DNA from: an uncultured Collinsella sp.
Lineage (GTDB): Bacteria; Actinomycetota; Coriobacteriia; Coriobacteriales; Coriobacteriaceae
Length of the DNA stretch: 54,602 nt
NCBI GenBank assembly: GCA_958346935.1
Contig: CATVTM010000005.1
Span: 1 to 54,602, forward strand
Direction: 5' to 3'
Shown one piece after another: positions 39,352 through 48,397 of this stretch; within the stretch, counting starts at the first letter, position 1, and the number at the start of each line of letters is the position of its first letter. The notes below the pieces were generated by a model that ran no database searches, was not told the DNA's origin, and worked only from the letters and a program-made list of their open reading frames with translations. Position numbers and translations under genes: made by a program.

Positions 39352-39403
39352 ACGGGAAAGCTCCCGTCTTAAAAAAGCACGGCCCGCCCAAGTGGCGGTG
39401 CCG
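39352..39403 (-). promoter_or_regulatory. Structured nhaA leader: two hairpins before the start
   Basis: On the minus strand a GC hairpin (39377-39403) is followed by TTTTTT (39371-39376), then ACGGGA/TCCCGT (39352-39367), then the AAAGGAG ribosome site. It looks like a terminator-type hairpin inside the nhaA leader and may be an attenuator or a partial terminator. It does not match a riboswitch class that I recognise. Confidence 0.4.
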
Positions 39404-39545
39404 CGCTCTAACGTATTACGCTTGCATCTAGCCTACCCTGCACGACAAGCACGCAGGCGTGGCCGAAAAGCGGAACCACAGGTTGAACATTATTTGCTCA
39501 ACGGCACGGGCACGCCTGTCCGAGAGACGACGCGGCGCCGTGCAC

Positions 39546-39585
39546 AAAAAACGACCGGAGCGCGGGGCGTCCGCGATCCGGTCGT
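39546..39585 (-). terminator. Terminator of ppaC
   Basis: ACGACCGGA (39551-39559) and TCCGGTCGT (39577-39585). The minus strand continues into TTTTTTG. It is ~20 nt past the ppaC stop. Confidence 0.85.
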
Positions 39586-39604
39586 GGCGTTCGGTCAACT
39601 AAAC

Positions 39605-40528
39605 CTAGCAGGCGGCCATGATGGGGGCAGCGACCTGCTTCTTACGGGAGAGGACGCCCGGCATCCAGACGCCGTCGTGCTCGTCGGCAATGCCCAGGCC
39701 CTTCTGAGCAGCCTCGGTCTCGCCCTCGAGCAGGACCTGCGAGCCCTCCTCCATGATGTCGGTGATGCACAGGACGATGCCGTCGGCACCCTTCTCGGCG
39801 GCGTAGGCGCGCATGGCCTCGCGGATCTCGTCGATCATGCCGAGTGCACGGCTCTTGTCGACAGTCTCGTACTGGCCGATGAGCAGCTTCTTGCCGGCGG
39901 GCTCGAACATCTTGATGTCGTTGCCGACCATCTCGGCTGCAGTGAAGGAGCCAGACGGACGGGTGAGGAAGACCTCCATGCCAAACTTGACCGGGTCGAC
40001 GCCCACCTGCTCGCCGAGCTTGGCGGCGACGGCGCGGTCGACATCAGTGGTGGTGGGGCTCTTGAGCATGAGCGTGTCGGTCATCATGGCCGAGAGCAGC
40101 AGCTTGGCCTGGACGTCGGAAAGCTCAACGCCGAGCACGCCGGCGAGCTTGGTGACGATGGTGCAGCTGGAGCCCCAGGGCAGGCAGATGTAGTGCAGCG
40201 GGCCGGCGGTCTCGAAGTCGCCGATGCGGTGATGATCGACGACACCAAAGACCGTGGCGTCCTTAAGACCGGCAACGGACTGGGCAGACTCGTTGTGGTC
40301 GGTGAGGACGACGAGCTGACCGGCCTCGACGGACTCAATCACGCGGGGCTCGGCGATGCCGGCGTCGGCAAGCAGCTTGGCGGACTCTGCCGGAAGCTGA
40401 CCAAGGGCGCAGGCCTCGTAGGTGTTGCCGGCATACTCAACCTGGTTGAGCAGCTGGGACAGGACGACGGCGCTCATGATGGCGTCGTTATCGGGGTTCT
40501 GGTGACCAAAGACAAGAACGTTTGCCAT
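39605..40528 (-). CDS. ppaC: Manganese-dependent inorganic pyrophosphatase
   Basis: A 307-aa DHH-family enzyme. VFGHQNPDNDAIMSA (DNDA metal motif), LVVLTDHNE and VVDHHRIGDF (DHH) coordinate Mn, and SRKKQVAAPI is the C-terminal substrate-binding signature. It hydrolyses PPi in the cytoplasm. It is flanked by its own terminator and a short leader. Confidence 0.95.
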   Translation of the reverse strand: MANVLVFGHQNPDNDAIMSAVVLSQLLNQVEYAGNTYEACALGQLPAESAKLLADAGIAEPRVIESVEAGQLVVLTDHNESAQSVAGLKDATVFGVVDHHRIGDFETAGPLHYICLPWGSSCTIVTKLAGVLGVELSDVQAKLLLSAMMTDTLMLKSPTTTDVDRAVAAKLGEQVGVDPVKFGMEVFLTRPSGSFTAAEMVGNDIKMFEPAGKKLLIGQYETVDKSRALGMIDEIREAMRAYAAEKGADGIVLCITDIMEEGSQVLLEGETEAAQKGLGIADEHDGVWMPGVLSRKKQVAAPIMAAC

Positions 40529-40650
40529 GGATATCCTCCACTTGATATGTGTACTTGGACGTAGCTATGGTAGCACGCCGATGCCGAGCCTTCGCAGACG
40601 GAAGGGGCACGGCATATTTTGGGGCAGGTATGGGGGCCAAGGCTGTCCCT

Positions 40651-40671
40651 TTTGCACCATGTTGGTGCAAA
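40651..40671. repeat. Short perfect palindrome between ppaC and glucokinase
   Basis: TTTGCACCA-TGT-TGGTGCAAA. It lies 24 nt beyond the glucokinase stop, and CCCTT/CCCCC flanks suggest a weak terminator or an intergenic repeat unit. Confidence 0.5.
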
Positions 40672-40694
40672 GTAACCCGACCCCCTTGCACCAG

Positions 40695-41648
40695 CTATTT
40701 ACCGGCGGCGCGCAGGGCTACGTATGCGGCACCGATGATGCCGGCGTCGTTTCCGAGCGAAGCGACCTTGATGGGCGTCTCGCGCGAGGCGGAAAGCGCG
40801 TAGCGCTGGAAGTGCTCGCGGACCTTGTCGAGATAGACATCGGCCGAAGCGGAAGCACCGCCGCCGATCAGGAACATCTCGGGGTCGACCACGTTGGCAA
40901 TAAGCGCCAGGGCACGGCCGAGATAGTCGGCCATGGTATCGGCAGCTGCCAGCGCGAGTTTGTCGCCCTCGCGGCAGGCCTGGAATACGTCCTTGGAATC
41001 GGAGGGGCCGGTCAGCTCGATGGGCTCGACGCCCGCCTTTTCGCACTCGGCAAGGTAGTTGCTCACCACGCCGGTGGCGCTGGAATACTGCTCCAGGTGG
41101 CCATGTCCGCCGCAGCCGCAGGTGCGCTCCTCTTCGGGGTTCAGGCACATGTGGCCAATCTCGCCGCCGGCGCCCACAACGCCCGACACCACGTCGCCGT
41201 TAACGATAACGCCGCCGCCCACGCCGGTACCGATGGTGACCATCACCACGTTCTGCACTCCCCTGGCAGAGCCGAGCCAGGCCTCGCCCATGGCAGCGGC
41301 GTTGGCATCGTTCTCGTACTTAACGACCGCATCGGGGCAGTGCTCCTGAATGGCGACTCTCAGCTCGGGCAGGTTAATGGCAATGTTGGCCTTGACCTTG
41401 GCATCGCCCGATGCCGGGATGGGGCACGGAACGGCCAGACCAATGCCCGCCACAAAGGCACGCGGAATCTGAGCCTTGGCGACCACCTGGTCGATAGCCT
41501 CGGTCACCGCGGCAAAGCCCGCAGCGTCAACGATAGGAGGCGTAGGCACGCTGGCCTTGGCCAGCAGGTTACCGTCTTCGTCGAACAGGCCCTCCTTAAC
41601 CGAAGTGCCGCCGACGTCGATGCCGATGTAGTACTGCTTAGGTTCCAT
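40695..41648 (-). CDS. glk: ROK-family glucokinase with atypical zinc site
   Basis: A 317-aa ROK kinase. The ATP-binding IGIDVGGTSVKEGLFDEDG is near the N-terminus. KYENDANAAAMGEAWLGSA holds the catalytic Asp, and GTGVGGGVIVNG the phosphate loop. The usual zinc motif CxCGxxGC reads CGCGGHGH here, so the third Cys is His184; the remaining ligands His166, Cys177 and Cys179 are kept. ATG 41648 with AAGGTGG upstream is chosen. It phosphorylates glucose. Confidence 0.9.
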   Translation of the reverse strand: MEPKQYYIGIDVGGTSVKEGLFDEDGNLLAKASVPTPPIVDAAGFAAVTEAIDQVVAKAQIPRAFVAGIGLAVPCPIPASGDAKVKANIAINLPELRVAIQEHCPDAVVKYENDANAAAMGEAWLGSARGVQNVVMVTIGTGVGGGVIVNGDVVSGVVGAGGEIGHMCLNPEEERTCGCGGHGHLEQYSSATGVVSNYLAECEKAGVEPIELTGPSDSKDVFQACREGDKLALAAADTMADYLGRALALIANVVDPEMFLIGGGASASADVYLDKVREHFQRYALSASRETPIKVASLGNDAGIIGAAYVALRAAGK

Positions 41649-41988
41649 GGGAGCCCACCTTTCTCGTTTAAACATTGCCTGTATGGTACCGCTCCCAAGG
41701 CAAAAACCTGCCAAAAAGGGGCAGGTTTGTTTTGGCAGGTTTTATCTGGGGAAACTCAAAGCATGAGATTCGGTTCGCTGGGCGGCAAAACAGCCCAGCC
41801 CCGTCCTCGAGCCAATCAATTTGCTCAATACCACATTATTAGAGTGCATATTAATTTGAAGCGCTCTAGTTGTTAAAGAGAAGCGTTTTTTAATTAAACC
41901 TTTCTCGAACTTTTCAAAAACGCAATAGGGATGCTTAGGTGTTGACTATACTTTCTTCTGTACTCAATCAAGCCGGAAAGGAGGTTCC

Positions 41989-42708
41989 ATGATTCCCAAA
42001 TACGAGGCAATAGCTGCAGATATCCGTCGAAGCATCGAGGACGGCGCTCTTAAACCGGGCGACAAGCTACCCACCGTCGTTGAGTTCTGCGAGCTCTATA
42101 GCGTTTCCAAAATCACCGTCAAGCGAGCTATCGAGCAGATCACCGAGGAGGGCCTTGTCACCAGCCGGCGCGGGTCGGGCACCTACGTTAAGGACACGGC
42201 GGGTCTTCCCGACCAGGCATTTTTCCAGGGCAAGAATGACCGCGCCCAGGGTTTTTCGTATGAGCACCGCGGGGAGAAGGTAACCTCGGTGGTCTACGAT
42301 TTCTCGATTGTCAATCCACCAGCGGACGTCGCTACTCAGCTGGGAATTGCCGAGGACGACTTTGCCTATCACATCGTGCGCGTGCGCCAGGTCGACGAGA
42401 AGCCCATCGTTATCGAGTACACCTACATACCTCTCGAGCTGATACCGGGTCTTAAAAAGAAGGACCTGTACGGATCGGTCTATAGCTTTATCCGCGAGCA
42501 ATGCGGGCTGAAAATTTCGAGCTTCCACCGCACCATCCGTGCCGTGGCGGCAACCGAGGAAGAGGCCGAGCGCCTGGACACCAAACCCGGCGCCCCCCTG
42601 CTCGAGCTCAACCAGATTGGCTTTTTGGATAGCGGCAACGCCTTTGAGTACTCGATTTCGCGCAACGTCGGCGACCGCTTTGAGCTGCACAACGTAACGT
42701 TGACATAG
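41989..42708 (+). CDS. GntR-family regulator with UTRA domain (second copy)
   Basis: A 239-aa HutC/FarR-type regulator. Wing HTH IPKYEAIAADIRRSIEDGAL, KLPTVVEFCELYSVSKITVK and RRGSGTYVKD; the UTRA ligand domain follows (HIVRVRQVDEKPIVIEYTYI). AAAGGAGG precedes ATG 41989. It is unlike the amino-sugar GntR in sequence. It lies next to manA, so a hexose-phosphate ligand is possible, not shown. Confidence 0.9.
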   Translation: MIPKYEAIAADIRRSIEDGALKPGDKLPTVVEFCELYSVSKITVKRAIEQITEEGLVTSRRGSGTYVKDTAGLPDQAFFQGKNDRAQGFSYEHRGEKVTSVVYDFSIVNPPADVATQLGIAEDDFAYHIVRVRQVDEKPIVIEYTYIPLELIPGLKKKDLYGSVYSFIREQCGLKISSFHRTIRAVAATEEEAERLDTKPGAPLLELNQIGFLDSGNAFEYSISRNVGDRFELHNVTLT

Positions 42709-42783
42709 GTTTTTGTAGTCATGCGGGCGCTCGTTATGGCTCGTCTAGAACGGACGGCCGCACAACACCATGGGGGTATGAAT

Positions 42784-43716
42784 ATGTCCGATTTGATTAA
42801 ACTGACGCCGATCTTCCACGAGAAGATCTGGGGTGGCCGCCAGCTCGAAACCGTATTTGGTTACGACATTCCAGAGGGTCCCATCGGTGAGTGCTGGGCC
42901 ATCTCGGCCCATCCCAACGGCGACTGCCAGATCGCTGAGGGCCCGTACGCCGGTCACACGCTGTCATGGCTGTGGGCCGAGCACCGCGAGCTCTTTGGCA
43001 ACTGCGAGGGCAAGGAGTTCCCGCTGCTCATTAAAATTCTGGACGCCAAGGACGACCTTTCGATCCAGATTCACCCCAACGACGAGTACGCTGCCAAGCA
43101 CGAGAACGGCAGCCTGGGCAAAACCGAGTGCTGGTACGTGCTGGATTGCGAGCCCAGCGCCACAATCATCGTCGGCCAGCGCGCGCATGACCGCGCCGAA
43201 GCCGCACAGATGATCGAGGCCGGCCGCTGGGACGACATGCTCAACGTGCTGCCGATTCACAAGGGCGACTTTTTCCAGATTGACTCCGGCACCGTGCACG
43301 CCATCAAGACCGGAACGCTCATTTTGGAGACGCAGCAGTCGAGCGACGTGACGTATCGCCTGTACGACTACGACCGCCCCGGCACCGACGGCAAGCTGCG
43401 CCCGCTGCATATTGAGCAGAGCCTCGACTGCATCGATTTTGACGTTCAGGCGCCGACCGACGGCACGGTAACCGCGCCCGAGATTGACGGCGTGACCGAA
43501 CTCGAGTCCAACCCCTGCTACACTGTCGACCGTGTGCGTGTCGACGGCAGCAAGACACTCGACCAGCGCTGGCCCTTCATGTGCCTGTCGGTCATCGACG
43601 GCGAAGGCACCGTCTGCGGCGACCCCGTCCACAAGGGAAGCCACCTTCTGGCTCCGAGTACCGTGGACCAGATCGAACTCGAAGGCAAGATGGAACTGAT
43701 CATCAGCCACCTGTAA
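42784..43716 (+). CDS. manA: Mannose-6-phosphate isomerase, class I
   Basis: A 310-aa cupin isomerase. IFHEKIWGGRQLETVFGYDI, LLIKILDAKDDLSIQIHPND (metal ligands) and GTVHAIKTGTLILETQQSSD are the class I signatures. ATG 42784 is preferred because GGGGG lies about 7 nt upstream; the ATG six bases earlier is too close to it. It interconverts Man-6-P and Fru-6-P. It lies 75 bp after the GntR gene and may share its operon. Confidence 0.93.
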   Translation: MSDLIKLTPIFHEKIWGGRQLETVFGYDIPEGPIGECWAISAHPNGDCQIAEGPYAGHTLSWLWAEHRELFGNCEGKEFPLLIKILDAKDDLSIQIHPNDEYAAKHENGSLGKTECWYVLDCEPSATIIVGQRAHDRAEAAQMIEAGRWDDMLNVLPIHKGDFFQIDSGTVHAIKTGTLILETQQSSDVTYRLYDYDRPGTDGKLRPLHIEQSLDCIDFDVQAPTDGTVTAPEIDGVTELESNPCYTVDRVRVDGSKTLDQRWPFMCLSVIDGEGTVCGDPVHKGSHLLAPSTVDQIELEGKMELIISHL

Positions 43717-43781
43717 GCTACCGATCCCCGAGCGCTCGCCGGGATGGGGCGCGGGGTTTGGGACAACAAGCTAAAAAGCAA

Positions 43782-43819
43782 CAAGGGGCTCCCCCACTCA
43801 TCAACGAGGGAGCCCCTTG
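43782..43819 (+). terminator. Hairpin after manA
   Basis: CAAGGGGCTCCC (43782-43793) and GGGAGCCCCTTG (43808-43819), 12-bp arms, ~65 nt past the manA stop. It lacks a clear T tract. Confidence 0.6.
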
Positions 43820-43902
43820 CCATGTCTAAGTATTCAGCCCACCCGGCTCTCCAGATCAAAAAGCGGACGAGCAAGGCGACGTTCGCAAACAACGTTATCT
43901 AA

Positions 43903-44031
43903 GGACCTGGGCGGGCGTATGGGGCAACATCGATCGCGAGTTCCGCACGAGCCGGAGAGCACTTAATGTGCTCTCCGTGCGAGCAGGACTGCCCGAGCAG
44001 GCGATGTTGCCCCATACGCCCGCCCAGGTCC
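43903..44031. repeat. Nested palindrome: perfect 30-bp arms with an internal hairpin
   Basis: Arms 43903-43932 (GGACCTGGGCGGGCGTATGG...) and 44002-44031 are exact reverse complements. The 69-nt interior has its own stem CGGAGAGCAC-TTAAT-GTGCTCTCCG (43943-43967). It lies directly after the pcrA stop (44039). It may be a miniature element, a cruciform-forming repeat or a structured RNA. No coding capacity. Confidence 0.85.
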
Positions 44032-44038
44032 GCCGGGA

Positions 44039-46939
44039 TCACGACAGCTTGACGATCGGTGCAAAGCCCTTCATAAGCTTTTTGGTCTGGCCGGTCTTTT
44101 CGAATTGGACCTCGATCATGTCTCCGGCGACCGAAATCACGGTACCCGTGCCAAAGGTCTTGTGGCTCACGGTATCGCCCGCGGCAAAGTCTTGCGATGC
44201 GCTGGCACGATCGACCTTGCGCTCCACCGTCGGGGACACCTTGGACGACGGCTTTTTGGCTCGCGGCGCGCCCGAGCCAAAGGTCGAGGCAACACGGCCA
44301 GCGTCGGGCGAGACCCCACGATGGCGCTCGGTCCCGTAGCTGCTGCCACCAAAGAAGTCGTCAAAACTCGATCCGCCGCGCGAACCGGAACCGCCGGTCG
44401 AGCGCGTATGCGAACCGAACACCTTGCCGCCATACATATCCGAGCCCATGCCCGAGCCAAAGGTGCCGTGACGGTCGCCGCGCTTCTCCCAGCCCGTGCC
44501 CTCAAAACCGGCAGAACCGATACCGCTAAACTCGATATCCTCAAACGGAATCTCGTTGAGGAAGCGCGAGCGCGGGTTGGCAGAGGTCGAGCCGTAGGTG
44601 CGACGCGTGGCCGCATAGGTCAAGAACAGGCACTTACGGGCGCGCGTGATGGCAACGTAGGCCAGGCGACGCTCCTCCTCGAGCTTGCCCGGGTCATCGC
44701 TGCCGCCAAAGTCGTGCATGTGCGGAAAGATACCCTCCTCCATGCCGGCCACGAACACCGCCGGGAACTCCAGGCCCTTGGCGGAGTGGATGGTCATCAT
44801 GGTAATGGCATGCGTCTCGCCGGCCAGGGAATCCAAGTCGGAGCGCAGGGCCAGCCACTCCATGAGTGCCGGCAGCGCCTTACAGGTGAGCGGACCGTAG
44901 GTGCGCTCAATCTCGTCGGCATGCACGGCACCCGCCGGCATCTCCGTCGGCGCGGCATACGCGTTGCCCGCGATAGCGGCGGCCAGGGCATCCTGCGGTG
45001 AGAGCGCCGGGGCGGCTAGGCTATCGAGCGGATTGGAACCTGCGGCATCGCGCGCGCCGACGAGTGCCTCAAACGAGGATGCCGGGGCAGATGGCCCCGG
45101 TTCGGGCGCAGGCGCGCTCACCACGACGGGCTCGGGCTCGGAGCCGGCAGGCACGTCGGCAATACCGGCTGCGCGCAGCTCTTCTAGGCTCTCGAGCGTA
45201 CCCTCGATATCCTCGTGCGTCTCCTCAAATTCGGCAGCGACGCCCAGGAATTCCTGGATGTTCTCCGCGCGGCTCTCGGACTCCATAGTGCCCTCGGCGC
45301 GGAAAGCCTGCAGCAGGCCCGTCTTATCGACAATCATCTCGACGACGTCCTTGAGCTCGCCGTCCATGCGTCGGCCCTCGCGCACCAGCGACACAAAGCT
45401 CGACAGGCCATTGCGCACCTTGGCGCTAAACATACCGGTCTCGGCGCACGCGATCTCGCAGGCCTGGAAGAACGAGCAACGGTTGTCGCGCGCCAGCTGC
45501 TCGATCTTTTGGATCGAGGTGGAACCGATGCCGCGGCGCGGCGTGTTGATGACGCGCTTGACGCTCATCTCGTCGGCCGGGTTCACGATCATCTTGAGGT
45601 AGGCCATGACGTCGCGGATCTCGGCACGGTCGAAGAATCGCGTGCCGCCCACGATCTTGTAGGGCACGCCCGCGCGCAGGAACATATCTTCGAGAATACG
45701 CGACTGGGCGTTGGTGCGATAGAACACGGCGATGTCGTCGTAACTCGTGCCCTTGGCGTGCAGCTTCTCGATCTCGCCGGCAATCCAGCGGCCCTCGTCG
45801 CGCTCATCGCTTGCCTGGAAGGCCTGGATCTTCTCGCCGTCGCCCTCGGCCGTAAACAGGCGCTTGTCCTTGCGCTGCGAGTTGTGGCGCACCACGGCGT
45901 TGGCGGCGCTCAGGATGTGACCCGTGGAGCGATAGTTCTGCTCCAGTTTGACGGTCTTGCAGTTTTTAAAGTCCTTCTCAAAGTCCAGGATATTGGTGAT
46001 GTCGGCGCCACGCCAACTATAAATGGACTGGTCGTCGTCGCCCACGACCATGAGGTTTTGGTACTTGGCGGCCAGCAAGTTGGCGATCTCGTACTGGACG
46101 TGATTGGTGTCCTGATACTCATCGACGCTAATGTAGCGGAAGCGCTCTTGGTACTTGTCGAGCACCTCGGGGCGGGTGCGCAGCAGCTCGAGCGCGCGCA
46201 CGAGCAGGTCGTCGAAGTCCATCGCATTGGCGGCGCGCAGGCGGCGCTCCAGCTCCAGGTAAACCTGCGCGGCCTTTTTGTCGTTGGGGCTATCGGCGCT
46301 CTTGAGCATGTCCTCGGGCCCGATCATGGCGTTTTTGGCCGAGCTGATCTTGCTGCGGATCATGTTGATGGGGAACTGCTTTTGCTCGATGCCGAGCGCC
46401 TGCATAATGTCGCGCACCATGCGCTTTGAGTCGTCGTCATCGTAGATGGTGAACTGGCCGGTGTAGCCCAGCAGGTCGGCGTCCTCGCGCAGCATGCGCA
46501 CGCACATGGCATGGAAGGTGCACACCCACATGCCACGGGTGCCGCTGGGAATGAGTGCCGCCAGACGCTCGCGCATCTCGGCCGCAGCCTTGTTGGTAAA
46601 CGTAATGGCAAGAACCTGCCAAGGCTTAACACCCAGGTCGCCGAGCATATGTGCGATGCGGAAGGTCAGGACGCGGGTCTTGCCCGAGCCGGCGCCGGCG
46701 AGCACCAGCAACGGGCCCTCGGTGGTCAGGACCGCCTCGCGCTGGGCGGGATTAAGGCTGTCGATGTCGACGAGCGGCTTGGCGGGCTTGGGTGCCGGCG
46801 CGGGAGCGTCGTAGATGTCGAGCGGAACGAGCTCGGGCTCCGGCGCAGCGGGGGCGGTGTATGCATCGAGTGGCACGGGTTCCGGCGCGGGCGGCACGGG
46901 CACCGCGGCGTTCTTTTCCCAGGGCAGGGGCTGGGTCAT
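44039..46939 (-). CDS. pcrA: UvrD/PcrA-type ATP-dependent DNA helicase
   Basis: A 966-aa superfamily 1A helicase. Walker A AGAGSGKTRVLTFRIAHML (~82-89), VDEYQDTNHVQYE (motif II), VVGDDDQSIYSWRGAD (III), LEQNYRSTGHIL (IV) and TIHSAKGLEFPAVFVAGMEE (V) are present. ATG 46939 has GAGGAG upstream. Two oddities: a Pro/Ala-rich N-terminal extension (1-60, PEPVPLDAYTAPAAPEPEL repeats) and a ~100-residue low-complexity insert (around 620-720) before the 2B/2A return. The C-terminus is Gly/Ser-rich then a KxxxGTGTVIS tail (Tudor-like). Repair and replication restart. Confidence 0.93.
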   Translation of the reverse strand: MTQPLPWEKNAAVPVPPAPEPVPLDAYTAPAAPEPELVPLDIYDAPAPAPKPAKPLVDIDSLNPAQREAVLTTEGPLLVLAGAGSGKTRVLTFRIAHMLGDLGVKPWQVLAITFTNKAAAEMRERLAALIPSGTRGMWVCTFHAMCVRMLREDADLLGYTGQFTIYDDDDSKRMVRDIMQALGIEQKQFPINMIRSKISSAKNAMIGPEDMLKSADSPNDKKAAQVYLELERRLRAANAMDFDDLLVRALELLRTRPEVLDKYQERFRYISVDEYQDTNHVQYEIANLLAAKYQNLMVVGDDDQSIYSWRGADITNILDFEKDFKNCKTVKLEQNYRSTGHILSAANAVVRHNSQRKDKRLFTAEGDGEKIQAFQASDERDEGRWIAGEIEKLHAKGTSYDDIAVFYRTNAQSRILEDMFLRAGVPYKIVGGTRFFDRAEIRDVMAYLKMIVNPADEMSVKRVINTPRRGIGSTSIQKIEQLARDNRCSFFQACEIACAETGMFSAKVRNGLSSFVSLVREGRRMDGELKDVVEMIVDKTGLLQAFRAEGTMESESRAENIQEFLGVAAEFEETHEDIEGTLESLEELRAAGIADVPAGSEPEPVVVSAPAPEPGPSAPASSFEALVGARDAAGSNPLDSLAAPALSPQDALAAAIAGNAYAAPTEMPAGAVHADEIERTYGPLTCKALPALMEWLALRSDLDSLAGETHAITMMTIHSAKGLEFPAVFVAGMEEGIFPHMHDFGGSDDPGKLEEERRLAYVAITRARKCLFLTYAATRRTYGSTSANPRSRFLNEIPFEDIEFSGIGSAGFEGTGWEKRGDRHGTFGSGMGSDMYGGKVFGSHTRSTGGSGSRGGSSFDDFFGGSSYGTERHRGVSPDAGRVASTFGSGAPRAKKPSSKVSPTVERKVDRASASQDFAAGDTVSHKTFGTGTVISVAGDMIEVQFEKTGQTKKLMKGFAPIVKLS

Positions 46940-47081
46940 GGGCGACTCCTCATCTGACGGACGGCGCGCCTGCGGGCAGCGCCATAGTTTGAGCCGTACC
47001 AGTATACCGAGCCGCGCGGACACCGACGCAAATCACACCACGACTCCGTGCGCCACCGTCAAGCCCGCCTCATCGCCCAAA

Positions 47082-47122
47082 AAAGAGGACGGCATAGACC
47101 TTTTGGTCATGCCGCCCTCTTT
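47082..47122 (-). terminator. Terminator of uppP
   Basis: AAAGAGG-A-CGGCAT and ATGCCG-C-CCTCTTT pair around a 13-nt loop. The minus strand ends in TTTTTTGG. It is ~45 nt past the uppP stop. Confidence 0.8.
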
Positions 47123-47166
47123 GAATGACAAGTTGTCGCTCTGGCCGCCGCGCAGCGTCAACCAAG

Positions 47167-48147
47167 TTACAGGCCGAGCATAGGCTCCAGAACGAAGAAG
47201 TACGCGAGCACTACGATGCCCAGGATGATGCGGTAGACGCCGAAGCACTTGAAGTCGTGACGGCGAACGAAGCCCATAAGCCACTTGATGGCAATGAGCG
47301 ACACCACAAAGGCGACGACGCAGCCCACGCCCAAGATGGCGATCTCGTTGGTGCCGAACGTGCCGCCCTTGATGAAGTACTTGACCAGCTTGAGCGCACT
47401 CGCGCCAAACATGACAGGGATGGCCAGGAAGAACGTGAACTTGGACGCCACCGAACGCGTGCAGCCCAGCAGCAGGCCGCCGATGATGGTAGAACCGGAG
47501 CGAGACGTACCAGGCACCAGCGAAAGCACCTGGAAGCAGCCGATACCCAGCGCAGTCTTCCAGCTGAGGTCCTCGAGCGTGGCGATGGAGCCAAAGTCCA
47601 GATTCTCGTCATCGTCCTCATCCTCAGCGGTAGCCGTGGCGGGCGCCGCAAAGTGCGCACCGGCGGGACGTCCACCCGACACCACAGCACGCGAACCAAA
47701 CGAACCGGCAACGGCCATTTCCTCGCGCTTGTTTGCGCGCCAGTTCTCGATCACGATAAACAGCACGCCGTACACAATGAGCGCCAGCGCCACGACGGGA
47801 GCATTGTAGAAATGCTCCTCCATCCAGTCGTTGAGCGGCAGGCCGATCGCCGCCGCAGGAATGCAACCGAGCACAATCTTGCCCCACAGCACCCAGGTGT
47901 CGCGACGGCCCTCCTTGCCCTTGCTGGGCGAGAACGGATTGAGTTCATGGAAGAACAGCACGCAGACGGCCAGAATGGCGCCGAGCTGAATCACGACCAG
48001 GAACATATTCCAGAACGTCTCGCTCACGTTCATCTTGACGAACTCGTCCACCAAGATCATGTGACCCGTCGACGAAACGGGCAGCCATTCGGTGATGCCC
48101 TCGACCAGGCCCATGAAGGCAGATTTTAGAAGCTCGATAATATCCAA
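47167..48147 (-). CDS. uppP: Undecaprenyl-diphosphate phosphatase
   Basis: A 326-aa BacA/UppP. DIIELLKSAFMGLVEGITEW and PVSSTGHMILVDEF are the N-terminal catalytic signature, and SLVPGTSRSGSTIIGGLLLG is the second. TTG 48147 is chosen because it starts the conserved block and AGGGGG lies upstream. A ~45-residue acidic insert (~143-190, ATATAEDEDDDENLDFGS) between membrane segments is unusual. It recycles the lipid carrier for cell wall synthesis and gives bacitracin tolerance. Confidence 0.92.
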   Translation of the reverse strand: MDIIELLKSAFMGLVEGITEWLPVSSTGHMILVDEFVKMNVSETFWNMFLVVIQLGAILAVCVLFFHELNPFSPSKGKEGRRDTWVLWGKIVLGCIPAAAIGLPLNDWMEEHFYNAPVVALALIVYGVLFIVIENWRANKREEMAVAGSFGSRAVVSGGRPAGAHFAAPATATAEDEDDDENLDFGSIATLEDLSWKTALGIGCFQVLSLVPGTSRSGSTIIGGLLLGCTRSVASKFTFFLAIPVMFGASALKLVKYFIKGGTFGTNEIAILGVGCVVAFVVSLIAIKWLMGFVRRHDFKCFGVYRIILGIVVLAYFFVLEPMLGL

Positions 48148-48397
48148 AGGGACCCCCTCGTTAGACACCCGCCGGTAGATGTTCTGCGGACGATGCGGGC
48201 GATGTCCCATTATCAACCGTTGGCGGTGCGACCGCGCCTACCCTTACCAAAAAAACTCGCCCGTTCACAGAATTGCGAGCAGTTAAACCGAAATCCTTGG
48301 GTATAACTGCAACAAGATAAAGTGTCCGGCGGTCAACGCACCCGCGCCCGCCCGACGCACGAGCCCCGCGCCCGTGCGATAGACCAAGGAGGAAACC

